This document shows positions 53,515 through 62,505 of a stretch of 64,000 nt of DNA, piece by piece. The notes beneath the pieces were generated by a model. It did not search any database and was not told where the DNA came from. It saw only the letters and a program-made list of their open reading frames with translations. Numbering within the stretch: the first letter of the stretch is position 1; each line of letters starts with the position of its first letter. The DNA comes from Gammaproteobacteria bacterium (lineage in GTDB: Bacteria > Pseudomonadota > Gammaproteobacteria > Pseudomonadales > UBA5518): the NCBI GenBank assembly GCA_016705365.1, contig JADIYI010000009.1:434001-498000 (forward strand), read 5' to 3'. A program made the translations under genes and the position numbers.

Positions 53515-53760
53515 ATGAACGACCGCCAGCCGCGCAACCCCCTGCATGGAATCACGCTCGAGCAGATTGTCAGTGCCCTCGTCGATCATTACGGCTGGGA
53601 TGCCCTCGCCGGGAAGATAAATCTCAATTGCTTCAGGAATGATCCCTCGGTCAGATCAAGCCTGAAGTTCCTGCGCAAAACGCCCTGGGCCAGGGAGAAA
53701 GTGGAACAGCTGTATATCTCCACGTTTCTGCGCCGCAACCGGCCCCGGGGAGCAGAATGA
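53515..53760 (+). CDS. VF530 family (DUF2132) DNA-binding-type protein
   Basis: 81 residues: MNDRQPRNPLHGITLEQIVS, ALVDHYGWDALAGKINLNCF, RNDPSVRSSLKFLRKTPWAR, EKVEQLYISTFLR. P-L-H-G-x-x-L-E-x-I and F-L-R-K-T-P-W-A-R-x-K-V-E-x-L-Y are the VF530 hallmarks; the solved family fold is a small helical domain with DNA-binding features. Physiological role is unknown. GGGA upstream is a weak ribosome binding site. Confidence 0.9.
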   Translation: MNDRQPRNPLHGITLEQIVSALVDHYGWDALAGKINLNCFRNDPSVRSSLKFLRKTPWAREKVEQLYISTFLRRNRPRGAE

Positions 53761-53892
53761 AACACCGGGTGTGAAGTGAGCGCTTTTCGGGAACGGGGCG
53801 GCGCCATCGCTCTGCGTTGCATTTCGGAGGCGGCGCCGCCAAACGGGATCGACTAATATCGCAGGCATCTGTCCCCTTGCTTCGAGCAAACC

Positions 53893-55281
53893 ATGAGCTT
53901 CAACCTCGACAACTACCAGCCGACCGACATCGACAATACCGAGGCGCTGGTACAGTGGCTGCGCGAAACGCGCATCGACGAGATCGAGTGCCTGCTGCCG
54001 GACGTGAACGGGATGATGCGCGGCAAGATCGTGCCCTGCGCGGATTTCATCCAGAGCCTCGATACCGACGGTTTGCGCGTACCGGAAACGGTGCTCATAC
54101 AGTCGGTCACCGGCGAGAGCGAGTACTACACCAAGGTCGCGGCCGAGATCGATCTCGACATCTACGTGATACCCGACGTGCGCACTGCGCGGATCGTGCC
54201 GTGGACCGCCTTTCCAACCGCGCAGATCATCTGCGACGCGCGCAACAAGCAGGGCGAGATGGTGCCGTTCGCACCGCGCACGGTGCTCAAGCGGGTGCTG
54301 GCGGCCTATGCCGAGCGCGGACTCAAACCCATCGTCGCGCCGGAAAAGGAATTTTACCTGGTCGAGAAGAATATCGATCCCGACATCCCCCTGTCGGTGC
54401 CGGTGGGCATGTCCGGGCGTCGTGAAGCGGGACGCCAGGCCTATGGCATCGAGGCCGCCAACGAATACGATGCGGTGGTCAACCAGATCTACGATTACTG
54501 CGAGGCCTGCTCGATCAGCATCGGCACCATGGCGCACGAAGCCGGTCCCGCGCAACTCGAGATCAACTTCAAGCACGGCGATCCGCTGGCGCTCGCCGAC
54601 CAGGTGTTCCTGTTCAAGCGCCTGGTGCGCAAGGCCGCGTTGAATCACGGCATGTACGCGACTTTCATGGCGATGCCGCATGCCTCCGAACCCGGTTCGG
54701 CGATGCATATCCACCAGTCGGTGCTCGATGTGAAGACCGGCGAGAACATCTTCTCGTTGCCCGACGGCAGCGACTCGCCGGCACTGATGCACTACATCGC
54801 CGGCCTGCAACGCTATGTGGAGCCGGCCACCGCGCTGTTCTGCCCCAACGTCAACTCGTTCCGCCGCATGCGCCTCGAGAGCGACGCCCCGATCAACCTG
54901 CATTGGGGCCGCGACAACCGCACCTGCGGTCTGCGGGTGCCGGATTCGGGGCGCGCCGCGCGGCGGGTCGAGAACCGCATCGGCGGCGCCGACGCAAACC
55001 CGTATATCGCGATTGCCGCCACGCTGGCATGTGGTCTGCTCGGGCTCGACCAGAAACTCGAACCCGGCCCGCTGACCGTGGGCGATGCGCACGAACTCGA
55101 ATTCACGCTGCCGCGGCACCTTCCCGAGGCACTCGAGCAGCTCGACGCCTGCAAGGAACTGCGCGCGGCGCTGGGCGAATCGTTCATCGATGCCTTCGTC
55201 GAAGTGAAGACCCTCGAGATGAACAAGTACAACCGGGTGGTGAGCTCCTGGGAGCGCAATTTCCTGTTGCTGAGTATCTGA
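53893..55281 (+). CDS. Glutamine synthetase family protein (gamma-glutamyl-amine ligase-like)
   Basis: 462 residues. N-terminal beta-Grasp LRETRIDEIECLLPDVNGMM with R-G-K follows the GS layout; catalytic strands are VAPEKEFYLVEK (metal Glu), EAGPAQLEINFKHGDP, GSAMHIHQSVLD (His/ATP) and RRVENRIGGADANPY (R-x-E-x-R active site). This subclass (PuuA/GlnT-like) joins glutamate to amines such as putrescine rather than ammonia. No puu genes are adjacent, so the amine is unknown. Confidence 0.9.
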   Translation: MSFNLDNYQPTDIDNTEALVQWLRETRIDEIECLLPDVNGMMRGKIVPCADFIQSLDTDGLRVPETVLIQSVTGESEYYTKVAAEIDLDIYVIPDVRTARIVPWTAFPTAQIICDARNKQGEMVPFAPRTVLKRVLAAYAERGLKPIVAPEKEFYLVEKNIDPDIPLSVPVGMSGRREAGRQAYGIEAANEYDAVVNQIYDYCEACSISIGTMAHEAGPAQLEINFKHGDPLALADQVFLFKRLVRKAALNHGMYATFMAMPHASEPGSAMHIHQSVLDVKTGENIFSLPDGSDSPALMHYIAGLQRYVEPATALFCPNVNSFRRMRLESDAPINLHWGRDNRTCGLRVPDSGRAARRVENRIGGADANPYIAIAATLACGLLGLDQKLEPGPLTVGDAHELEFTLPRHLPEALEQLDACKELRAALGESFIDAFVEVKTLEMNKYNRVVSSWERNFLLLSI

Positions 55282-55314
55282 GGCGCGTTCAATCGCGCCA
55301 TCAAAGGCCGCATC

Positions 55315-55637
55315 TTGGGCAATAGCTCTGCATCGGCGGATATCGACACCTGCGGTCTGGTCGGCGGCCTCGTGGCCCATGTCTGGTGGGACTATCGGTA
55401 CTCTACCGGGGCGCGCTCGGCCCGGTTTCCGCGATCGACATCATCGCCCATCGCGCGTTGTGGGCGGTACCGTTCTGCGCCCTGCTGCTGCTCGCGGTGT
55501 GCTGGTTCAGCGAGCCGGTCACGATCAGCCGGGCATGGACTTTTGCACTGGTGTGGAGCGGGCTTGCGCTGTATCTTGGCCACCTGCTGCATCGGCGCCG
55601 ACGCTGGAATCCGCCGCTTTTGATGCGCTTGTATTGA
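55315..55637 (+). pseudogene. rarD: rarD-like EamA transporter gene, internally deleted and frameshifted
   Basis: Frame 1 reads GLVGGLVAHVWW, the start of a RarD protein, but the continuing GLSVLYRGALGPVSAIDIIA and HRALWAVPFCALLLLAV lie in the next frame; one G missing from a run at 55388-55390 explains the switch. The chain then jumps directly to SEPVTISRAWTFALVWSGLA and LYLGHLLHRRRR, which matches the last helix of RarD. About 200 middle codons are absent. RarD permeases have ten TM helices; here two and one remain, so it cannot work. Confidence 0.65.
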
Positions 55638-55681
55638 AACCCCCGTGCGCTTGGCCAGTTCGCAACCAGACGAGTACTCCC

Positions 55682-56518
55682 ATGTTTCCAGAGCACCGTT
55701 TCCGCTTGTTCAATCACCGTAAACACCTGGCATCGGCGGGCATGCTGTGCACGCTGCTGATCCAGGCACCACAACTCCTGGCCGCGGATAGCAGCGCCGA
55801 GCTGGCCAAAAAGCTGAGCAATCCGATCGCCTCGCTGATCAGCGTGCCAATGCAGGGAAACTACGACCAGGACCTCGGCCCCTTCAATGACGGCGAACGC
55901 TATCTGCTCAACGTGCAACCCGTCATTCCCTTTTCGATCAGCTCCGATTGGAACATGATCTCGCGCACCATCATACCGCTGGTGAAGCAGGACGATATGG
56001 TGCCCGGCTCCAGCCAGGAGGGCTTTGGCGACGTGGTGCAGAGCCTGTTCTTTTCACCGAAGGCGCCAACCGCCGACGGCTGGATCTGGGGCGTCGGGCC
56101 GGTGTTCCTGCTGCGCACCGCCAGCGACAAGTACCTGGGTTCCGAAAAATGGGGTGCCGGCCCGACCGCGGTGCTGCTCAAGCAAAGCAATGGCTGGACC
56201 TTTGGCGCGCTGGCCAACCACATCAACTCCTACGATGGCGACGACGATCGCAGCGATGTGAATGCCACGTTCCTGCAGCCGTTCCTGTCGTTCACCACGG
56301 CGCGCTTCACGACCTGGTCGCTCAACACCGAATCGACCTACGACTGGGAAGCCGAGAAATGGAATATCCCGGTCAATTTCACGGTCGCACAACTGTTCAA
56401 GGTCGGCGCCCGGCCCATGCAGTTGCAACTCGGTGTGCGCCGCTGGCTCGAAAGCCCGCAACACGGCGCCGAGGGCTGGGGCGCACGCTTGACATACACC
56501 CTGCTGTTTCCGAAATAG
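55682..56518 (+). CDS. Outer-membrane transporter-like protein (MetA-pathway-of-phenol-degradation family)
   Basis: 278 residues from MFPEHRFRLFNHRKHLASAG with a signal peptide ending near AAD. LSNPIASLISVPMQGNYDQD, SSDWNMISRTIIPLVKQDDM and GFGDVVQSLFFSPKA are the conserved strands of the PF13557 family, and the chain ends YTLLFPK, barrel-like. Family members are presumed channels for aromatic or other hydrophobic molecules, without a proven role. It lies 4 bp before the glycosylase gene. Confidence 0.85.
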   Translation: MFPEHRFRLFNHRKHLASAGMLCTLLIQAPQLLAADSSAELAKKLSNPIASLISVPMQGNYDQDLGPFNDGERYLLNVQPVIPFSISSDWNMISRTIIPLVKQDDMVPGSSQEGFGDVVQSLFFSPKAPTADGWIWGVGPVFLLRTASDKYLGSEKWGAGPTAVLLKQSNGWTFGALANHINSYDGDDDRSDVNATFLQPFLSFTTARFTTWSLNTESTYDWEAEKWNIPVNFTVAQLFKVGARPMQLQLGVRRWLESPQHGAEGWGARLTYTLLFPK

Positions 56519-56522
56519 GTCG

Positions 56523-57191
56523 GTGAACAGCTCCCGATCCGGCGTGAACCGCAGGACACAACGCGCGCCCCGACGTCTCGATTCCACCGGCATCAGCAAC
56601 GGGGTTGCGCATATCGCCGCGCTGCACCCGGTATTCCACGCCCAGGTCGAGCGCCATGGCATGCCGCCCCTGTGGGGCCGCACGCCGGGTTTCGAAACGC
56701 TGCTGCGCATCATCCTCGAGCAGCAGGTTTCGCTGGCCTCGGCCAATGCGTTGCGCCGCCGCCTGCTCGAAGCGCTGGGGTCGTTATCGGCGCAGACCAT
56801 TGCGGCCGCCGGCGAAGAGGCGCTGCGCGGGCGCGGCGTGACCCGCCAGAAGGCGGGCTATTGCGTCGGCCTGGCGCGGGCAGTACTCGAGGGGCAGGTC
56901 GATCTTGCGGCGATAGCGCGTGCCAGCGATGACGAAGCACGCGCGATGCTGGTCGGTATCCGTGGCATCGGCCCGTGGAGCGCCGAGATCTACCAGTTGA
57001 TGGCCCTGCGTCGTCCCGATATCTGGCCGACCGGCGACCTGGCACTGCTGATCGCGTTGCAGGAATTGCACGGTCTCGGCGAGCGCCCCGACAACACGCA
57101 CGCCGCCGAGCTCACCGCACCCTGGGCACCATACCGCTCGGTGGGTGCACGGCTGTTATGGCAGGCCTACCTCAATCGCGGCACGCGCTGA
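56523..57191 (+). CDS. DNA-3-methyladenine glycosylase II-like (HhH-GPD family, AlkA-type)
   Basis: 222 residues from a GTG. FETLLRIILEQQVSLASANA opens the HhH-GPD fold; GIRGIGPWSAEIYQLMALRR is the helix-hairpin-helix, and IWPTGDLALLIALQ supplies the catalytic Asp. It removes alkylated bases from DNA. The N-terminal AlkA subdomain is missing, as in short AlkA homologues. It is probably co-transcribed with the MetA-like gene 4 bp upstream. Confidence 0.9.
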   Translation: MNSSRSGVNRRTQRAPRRLDSTGISNGVAHIAALHPVFHAQVERHGMPPLWGRTPGFETLLRIILEQQVSLASANALRRRLLEALGSLSAQTIAAAGEEALRGRGVTRQKAGYCVGLARAVLEGQVDLAAIARASDDEARAMLVGIRGIGPWSAEIYQLMALRRPDIWPTGDLALLIALQELHGLGERPDNTHAAELTAPWAPYRSVGARLLWQAYLNRGTR

Positions 57192-57228
57192 GCATCAGCC
57201 GTGCGCGGCGGCATCGGCTGAACCGCGC

Positions 57229-58128
57229 TCATGAATCCGGTGCGGCGGCTGCGACCACGCGCCGGAAGCAATCGTCGGCCGAGTCCTGCCCGATGGCTGG
57301 ATCGAGCGAGCGAATCGCGGCGTAGTGCCGCGCGATGTCCTCGGCGCCGATCTGCGCGAAACCGGGTATCTGCAGGCCCTCGCCCTCGACCCAGCGCGCG
57401 GCGCGAAACACCCCGCCTCCGGCGATCACGGTATCGCCGCTCGCGGAGCAGTCCCGGTGCGCGAACCAGAGTGCAAGCGCCGCGGGCCAGGCGGTGCTGA
57501 AGCGCCCGTCGGATTGCCCCGGCATATAACCCGCTGTCATCGGAGTGTCGGCAAACGGCGCGATCGCGTTGACCCGGAAATCGTAGCCGCTTTCCTCGAG
57601 ACGGATGCTCTGCATGAATGCGAGCAGTGCCGCTTTCGAGGCGCTGTAGGCACTCTGTCCGCGATTGCCATAGAGCCCGGCCGCCGATGTCGAAAACACC
57701 ATGCGTCCGTAACCACGCTCACGCATATGCGGCAACACGGCACGCGTCAGTGCCACCGGCGCGAGGAAATTGATGCGCATCAGCGCGGCGAAATCCGTCG
57801 CGCTCATGCGGGTGAAAAAGCCGCTCCGGGCAATACCCGCATTGTGGATCACGATATCGACACGTCCCCATGCCGCCAGCGCCTGCCTCAGCATCTCCTG
57901 CGGCGCGTCCTCGTCCTCGACGCTGGCGTAATTGGCGACCGCCGCACCACCGCCGGCAACGATTGCCGCGACCGTGGAGTCGGCGGAGCGTACCGGATCG
58001 CCCGCGTGGGCGCGATTGTTCACCAGGACCCGGGCACCACGCGCGGCGAGCTGCAACGCGTATTCCCGCCCCAGCCCCTTGCCGGCGCCGGTGACGATCG
58101 CAACCTGTTCGTCGAAGCGCAGCTTCAT
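57229..58128 (-). CDS. Short-chain dehydrogenase/reductase (peroxisomal-MFE/FabG-like)
   Basis: 299 residues from MKLRFDEQVAIVTGAGKGLGREYALQLAARGARVLVNNRA. G-A-G-K-G-L-G-R-E-Y-A-L is the signature of SDRs akin to multifunctional enzyme type 2; VIHNAGIARSGFFTRM and STSAAGLYGNRGQSAYSASK hold the catalytic Ser, Tyr and Lys. Likely a 3-hydroxyacyl-CoA or steroid dehydrogenase. The ATG overlaps the preceding gene's stop (ATGA). A longer frame extending to 58842 upstream is a different, spurious reading. Confidence 0.9.
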   Translation of the reverse strand: MKLRFDEQVAIVTGAGKGLGREYALQLAARGARVLVNNRAHAGDPVRSADSTVAAIVAGGGAAVANYASVEDEDAPQEMLRQALAAWGRVDIVIHNAGIARSGFFTRMSATDFAALMRINFLAPVALTRAVLPHMRERGYGRMVFSTSAAGLYGNRGQSAYSASKAALLAFMQSIRLEESGYDFRVNAIAPFADTPMTAGYMPGQSDGRFSTAWPAALALWFAHRDCSASGDTVIAGGGVFRAARWVEGEGLQIPGFAQIGAEDIARHYAAIRSLDPAIGQDSADDCFRRVVAAAAPDS

Positions 58129-59039
58129 CGGTGTTCGCACGCGAGGCGGTATTCCCGTTCCAGCTGATCGACCACTTCGGCCATCGGGCAGATTCGATCG
58201 ACGGATCCCACTCCCTGCCCCGCCGACCAGATATCGCGCCAGCGCTTGAGATCCTGGCGCGAGAAATCGATTTCCCCTTCGGGCAGCTTGTCGGGATCCA
58301 TGCCGTAATTGATGATCGACTGGCGCAGCCAGTTGGCTTTCACCCCGGTGAAGGAGGCCGAGCACACGACATCCTCGCTGCCCGAGGCGACCACCATCTG
58401 TTTCTGCTCCTCGGCGACCAGGCTCTCGCGCGTGGCGAGAAAACGGGTTCCGAGATACGCGAAATCGGCCCCGAGGATTTCCGCGGCGCGGATCGCGCGG
58501 CCACTGCCGATACCGCCACCGAGCACCAGCGGCCCGGCGAAGAAACGCCGCACCTCCTCGACGAACGCAAAGCCCGCGATCGGCCCGGTGTGACCACCAG
58601 CGCCGGCCGCGACCAGCACCAGTCCGTCCACCCCGGCATCGAGCGCCTTGCGCGCAAAACGCAGCGAGATCACATCGGCCAGCACGATGCCGCCATAGCC
58701 GTGAATCCGGTCGACCACCTCGCGCGGGCTGCCGAGCGCAGTGATCACGATCGACGGTTTGTATCTGAGCACCGCGGCAATATCCTGCTCGCGGCGCGGA
58801 TAGCTCGGGTGCACGATCACGTTGACCGCGTACGGCGCACACCCTCCGCGCACCCCGGTGCTGGCATCGATCTCGGCGAACCAGCTCTCGAGATCCGCGT
58901 CGCTGCGCACGTTCTGGGTCGGAAAACTGCCGATGATCCCGGCGCGGCAGGCCGCGATCACCATTGCCGGCCCGGTCGCCAGGAACATCGGTGCCTGTAT
59001 CACCGGCAACCTCAGTTGCGTCTTGATGTCATTCAGCAC
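58125..59039 (-). CDS. Nitronate monooxygenase-like flavoprotein
   Basis: 304 residues. LPVIQAPMFLATGPAMVIAA begins the FMN TIM barrel; DGLVLVAAGAGGHTGPIAGF holds the conserved G-A-G-G-H-T-G with the catalytic His, and GGGIGSGRAIRAAEILGADF binds phosphate. Class II nitronate monooxygenases and enoyl-ACP reductase FabK share this pattern; beside SDR and thiolase genes an acyl-CoA-linked role is possible. It overlaps the SDR start by 4 bp. Confidence 0.87.
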   Translation of the reverse strand: MLNDIKTQLRLPVIQAPMFLATGPAMVIAACRAGIIGSFPTQNVRSDADLESWFAEIDASTGVRGGCAPYAVNVIVHPSYPRREQDIAAVLRYKPSIVITALGSPREVVDRIHGYGGIVLADVISLRFARKALDAGVDGLVLVAAGAGGHTGPIAGFAFVEEVRRFFAGPLVLGGGIGSGRAIRAAEILGADFAYLGTRFLATRESLVAEEQKQMVVASGSEDVVCSASFTGVKANWLRQSIINYGMDPDKLPEGEIDFSRQDLKRWRDIWSAGQGVGSVDRICPMAEVVDQLEREYRLACEHR

Positions 59040-59084
59040 GCAGAACTCCTCGTCGGGGGTTTAACAGATCTCCGGTGGAAAAAT

Positions 59085-60770
59085 TCACTTCCCGACCGGC
59101 CTCTTCGACTGCACGATCCGGAACCGGTTGCTCACGAACGCGAGGTCGGTCAGGCAGGCGGTTCCCGCCGGGGTCATGCCGGTCACGTGAAAATCGCTGT
59201 AGGCCGCGGCAAAGTTTATCGGCATGCGATGCAGGTTGCAGGCCACCGAGGCGCCGGCGATCTGAAAGGCATCGACCGCACGCGCCAGGAACACCTCGTC
59301 GATCGAGTACACATGCGTGGTGATCGCACCGCGCTCGCGCACCAGTTGCGTCGCATCGGCGAGCGCGGCGTCACGGTCGGCGGCGCGGATCAGGAACGAA
59401 ACCGGGCCGAAGCGCTCTTCACCATACAGCTCATGGGCACCGCAATCGATCTCGATCATCAGCGGCGTGGCAGTTCGTGCCCGGGGGAAATCGGGGTGGG
59501 CATAGGGGGCGGAGTCGCGCCGGATGCGGCCCGTTCGCCGGCCGGCCTCGCGCATCGCGGCAAGCGTGTCGGCCACGGCGTCGTTCACCAGCGCTCCGCA
59601 CAGGAACGCGGCGTTGGCGGGATCCGCGATATGGTTGTCGACTGCCTCGTGCAGCGCCGTGCAGATTTCGTCGAAGGACGCGCTCGATTCGCCGACCCGC
59701 ACGCCCCCGGCAGGGATATAGATATTCTGCACACTGGTGCACATCTGCGCGGACGCCTGGCAGAGAGAGTGCGCAATGGCCTTCGCGGTCGCAGCGAGAT
59801 CTGCGGTCGATTCGAGCAGCACCGAGTTGCAGCCGGCGGTTTCGGTGTAGACCTGGGCGTGGCGGCAGTTCTGCTCGATCCATTTGCCAAAGCGTGCCGA
59901 GCCGGTGAAGTCGATGATCGCGGTATCCGGATGGCGCAACAGTTCCAGCGTCGATTGGGCCGCAGGATCGTCCGCGACCATGCTCAGCAGATTCGGATCG
60001 TAGCCGGCCTCGGCCAGCAATTCGCGCCCGCTCCTGACCAGCAACGCAACCGGCAGAATCGCGTTCGGGTGCGGCTTCAGTACCACCGGATTGCCCGTCG
60101 CCAGGTTGGCCATCAGCGCCGGGTATCCGTTCCACTGCGGAAACGTGGCACAGCTCACCACCACGGCGGTGCCGCGCGGCATGATCCGGTAATGCTTCTC
60201 GAGGCCTGCCGTTTCGGGTCCGCCGAACCCGCGTTCCCAGTGCGCAGTCTCCGGCACATCGGCCATCGCCTTCCAGGCATACGCGAGCGCTTCCAAGCCG
60301 CGATCGAGGGCATTCGCGCCACATCCCGCGAACGCCATGATGTAGCTCTGCCCGGCAGTGTGCATCGTCGCATGGGCATTCACGAACAGTGCCAGCGGAT
60401 CGCCCCAGCGGCTCAGCATCTCGAGGCAGATACCCACGCGCTCGCGCACCCCGGCATCACGCCACCCGGGCAGCGCCGCGCGCGCTGCCGCGAACACCGC
60501 ATCGATGTCAGGCAGCGGGTAGCTGATGCCAAGCGACTCGCGCGTGAACGGCGAGACCTCGGCTCCGACCCAGCCCCGCTGCCCCGCCATCGGCAGCTCG
60601 AAACGCGACCCCAGCAGCGCATCGAAGTGTTGCCGGCCGAGCGCCGGAAGCTCCGCACCATGAATCCGCGAACTCGGCGATTCCGGATACGCCGTCCATG
60701 AATAGCGCCGGGCGCAGGCGTCCAGCGCCTTGTCGAGCACCGCCACATGCTTCTCGAACCAGTTGCTCAT
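59085..60770 (-). CDS. Aldehyde dehydrogenase of the PaaN-type (phenylacetic acid degradation-like)
   Basis: 561 residues, MSNWFEKHVAVLDKALDACARRYSW, a length and start typical of the PaaN_2 group. The ALDH core has PRGTAVVVSCATFPQWNGYP, NPVVLKPHPNAILPVALLVR, IIDFTGSARFGKWIEQ and the nucleophile ASAQMCTSVQNIYIP. It oxidises an aldehyde intermediate (in some strains a ring-cleaved oxepin-CoA) to an acid. No paaABCDE genes are seen. It is divergent from the carotenoid oxygenase gene. Confidence 0.87.
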   Translation of the reverse strand: MSNWFEKHVAVLDKALDACARRYSWTAYPESPSSRIHGAELPALGRQHFDALLGSRFELPMAGQRGWVGAEVSPFTRESLGISYPLPDIDAVFAAARAALPGWRDAGVRERVGICLEMLSRWGDPLALFVNAHATMHTAGQSYIMAFAGCGANALDRGLEALAYAWKAMADVPETAHWERGFGGPETAGLEKHYRIMPRGTAVVVSCATFPQWNGYPALMANLATGNPVVLKPHPNAILPVALLVRSGRELLAEAGYDPNLLSMVADDPAAQSTLELLRHPDTAIIDFTGSARFGKWIEQNCRHAQVYTETAGCNSVLLESTADLAATAKAIAHSLCQASAQMCTSVQNIYIPAGGVRVGESSASFDEICTALHEAVDNHIADPANAAFLCGALVNDAVADTLAAMREAGRRTGRIRRDSAPYAHPDFPRARTATPLMIEIDCGAHELYGEERFGPVSFLIRAADRDAALADATQLVRERGAITTHVYSIDEVFLARAVDAFQIAGASVACNLHRMPINFAAAYSDFHVTGMTPAGTACLTDLAFVSNRFRIVQSKRPVGK

Positions 60771-60869
60771 CGTCTTCCCTGCTCCCGGGAGCGTTGCGAT
60801 GGATCGATTCTACCGGCCTTCCTTTACAGACCGATAGCGGTTGCCCGTGTTCGACGTGGCGTCCTGAAA

Positions 60870-60937
60870 GTAATTCGTGACAGTAAACTCTTTGTCGCAG
60901 ACAAAGAGTTTACTGTCACGAATTACTGTCACGAATT
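60870..60937. repeat. Long perfect palindrome (27-bp arms, 3-nt loop) with a direct-repeat tail
   Basis: The left arm 60870-60896 (starting GTAATTCGTGACAGTAAACT) pairs perfectly with 60900-60926, loop GCA. ACTGTCACGAATT then occurs at 60912-60924 and again at 60925-60937. The structure sits in the 263-bp divergent gap between the PaaN-type gene and the carotenoid oxygenase gene. The rest of the gap holds no gene. It resembles a REP/RAYT-type hairpin more than a promoter operator. Confidence 0.9.
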
Positions 60938-61033
60938 ACTGTTGCCGCGAAATGTCCGAATCGCCTTAAATTGCATTAATGAACGCACCTGAATAGACTG
61001 GATTCGCCCCTCACCGCAGCACAGGGATTAGCG

Positions 61034-62482
61034 ATGAATGCTCGCCTGCTCGATCCAGACGCCCCGTTTGGCGATGCCCACGGCCCCATGCTCTGCGGCA
61101 GCTTTGCTCCGATATTCGAGGAGCAGGTGCTGGATGCACTGCCCGTCGAAGGACAGATTCCGGCAGATCTGAACGGCGTCTACCTGCGCAACGGCCCCAA
61201 CCCGCGTTTCGAGCCAAACGGCAATTACCACCCCTTCGACGGCGACGGCATGCTGCACGCCGCGCACTTCGACCGCGGCCGCGTGACCTACCGCAACAAG
61301 TGGGTGCGCACCGATGCCTGGCTCGAGGAGGAGCGCACCGGCGGCTCGCCGTTCTGGGGCATCATGAGTACCCTGAAGGGGCGCCGCGATCTGCGGCTCA
61401 AGGACAGCGCCAATACCGATGTGATTGCCCACGCCGGCCACGCGGTGGCGTCGTGGTACATGGCGGGCGAGGCCTACCATGTCGATCCGGTCACGCTCGA
61501 AACGCTGGGCAAGGCGGATTATGTGAAAGGGCTGGGCAATGGTTTCTCGGCCCACCCCAAGGTCGACGAGCACAGCGGCGAGATGATGTTCTTCGATTAC
61601 TGGCACGAGCAGCCCTTCATGAGCCACGGCGTGGTGAATGCCGAGGGCAGGCTGACCCACCACGAGCCCATCGAATTGCCCGGCGCACGCCTGCCCCATG
61701 ACATGGCGATCACCGAACACTACTCGATCCTGCACGATCTGCCGCTGTTCCACGACGACGAGGCCTACCGTGCCGGGCGCCACAAGCTGTGCTTTCACAG
61801 CGAGCTGCCGACACGTTTCGGGGTACTCCCGCGCTACGGCGCCGGCAGCGAAATCCGCTGGTTCGAATTCTCGCCCTGCTTCCTGTACCACACGGTCAAT
61901 GCGTGGGAGGAAGGCGACGAGATCGTGATGGTCGCGTGCCGCTTTCTGCCGGCCGAGACCCGTAACGGGCGCATCGACGAGGCACGCACCGCGCACATGA
62001 TCGCCACGCTGATGATGGATGCGCGCCTGTGGCGCTACCGCATCAACCTCAGGACCGGCGCCACTCGCGAGGAATGCCTGGACCCGGAGCACAATATCGA
62101 ATTCCCGACCATGAACAGCCGCATGACCGGGCGCCGCACGCAATGGGGCTACCTGGTCGACCATGATCCGAACATCCTGCGCTGGACCGGGATCCGCAAG
62201 TACAACACCGACAGCGGGACCTGCGTGGCCGCCTGGAGCGATGGACACGATCACTGCTGGTACAGCGAACCGTGGTTTGCGCCGGCCGACAACGCCCGCT
62301 CCGAGGACCATGGCTACGTGGTGAGTTTCGTGTGGAACGACCGCGAACGCAGCCAGCAATTGCAGATCTTCGATGCGCTCGATATCGGCAAGGGGCCGGT
62401 CGCGCGGGTACGGATGCCGCAGCGTATTCCGGCGGGATTTCATGCCTGCTGGGTAAAGCCGGAGCAGATCGCCGTGCGCTGA
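61034..62482 (+). CDS. Carotenoid cleavage oxygenase family (lignostilbene dioxygenase-like)
   Basis: 482 residues. LNGVYLRNGPNPRFEPNGNY and HPFDGDGMLHAAHFDRGRVT are the family N-terminal signature; metal His candidates lie in NGFSAHPKVDEHSGE, LPHDMAITEHYSIL, PCFLYHTVNAWEEGDEI and the C-terminal IPAGFHACWV. The enzyme cleaves conjugated double bonds of carotenoids, apocarotenoids or stilbenes using Fe(II). No carotenoid biosynthesis genes are present here, so the substrate may be environmental. Confidence 0.92.
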   Translation: MNARLLDPDAPFGDAHGPMLCGSFAPIFEEQVLDALPVEGQIPADLNGVYLRNGPNPRFEPNGNYHPFDGDGMLHAAHFDRGRVTYRNKWVRTDAWLEEERTGGSPFWGIMSTLKGRRDLRLKDSANTDVIAHAGHAVASWYMAGEAYHVDPVTLETLGKADYVKGLGNGFSAHPKVDEHSGEMMFFDYWHEQPFMSHGVVNAEGRLTHHEPIELPGARLPHDMAITEHYSILHDLPLFHDDEAYRAGRHKLCFHSELPTRFGVLPRYGAGSEIRWFEFSPCFLYHTVNAWEEGDEIVMVACRFLPAETRNGRIDEARTAHMIATLMMDARLWRYRINLRTGATREECLDPEHNIEFPTMNSRMTGRRTQWGYLVDHDPNILRWTGIRKYNTDSGTCVAAWSDGHDHCWYSEPWFAPADNARSEDHGYVVSFVWNDRERSQQLQIFDALDIGKGPVARVRMPQRIPAGFHACWVKPEQIAVR

Positions 62483-62505
62483 GCCGGCGCCGCACCGGAC
62501 GCGTT

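Noticed and set aside
53868..53880. CTGTCCCCTT next to the glutamine synthetase-like start as another copy of the 31-38 kb palindrome
   Set aside because: Only ten bases match and there is no opposite arm; chance similarity.
57229..58842. A 537-residue SDR fusion protein
   Set aside because: The N-terminal 240 residues of that frame are an out-of-frame reading of the nitronate monooxygenase gene; the SDR proper starts at 58128 with an ATGA overlap.
58131..60701. 856-codon plus-strand frame across the nitronate monooxygenase and PaaN-type genes
   Set aside because: Rich in Arg, Gly and His with no family signature, and it spans two well-supported minus-strand genes.
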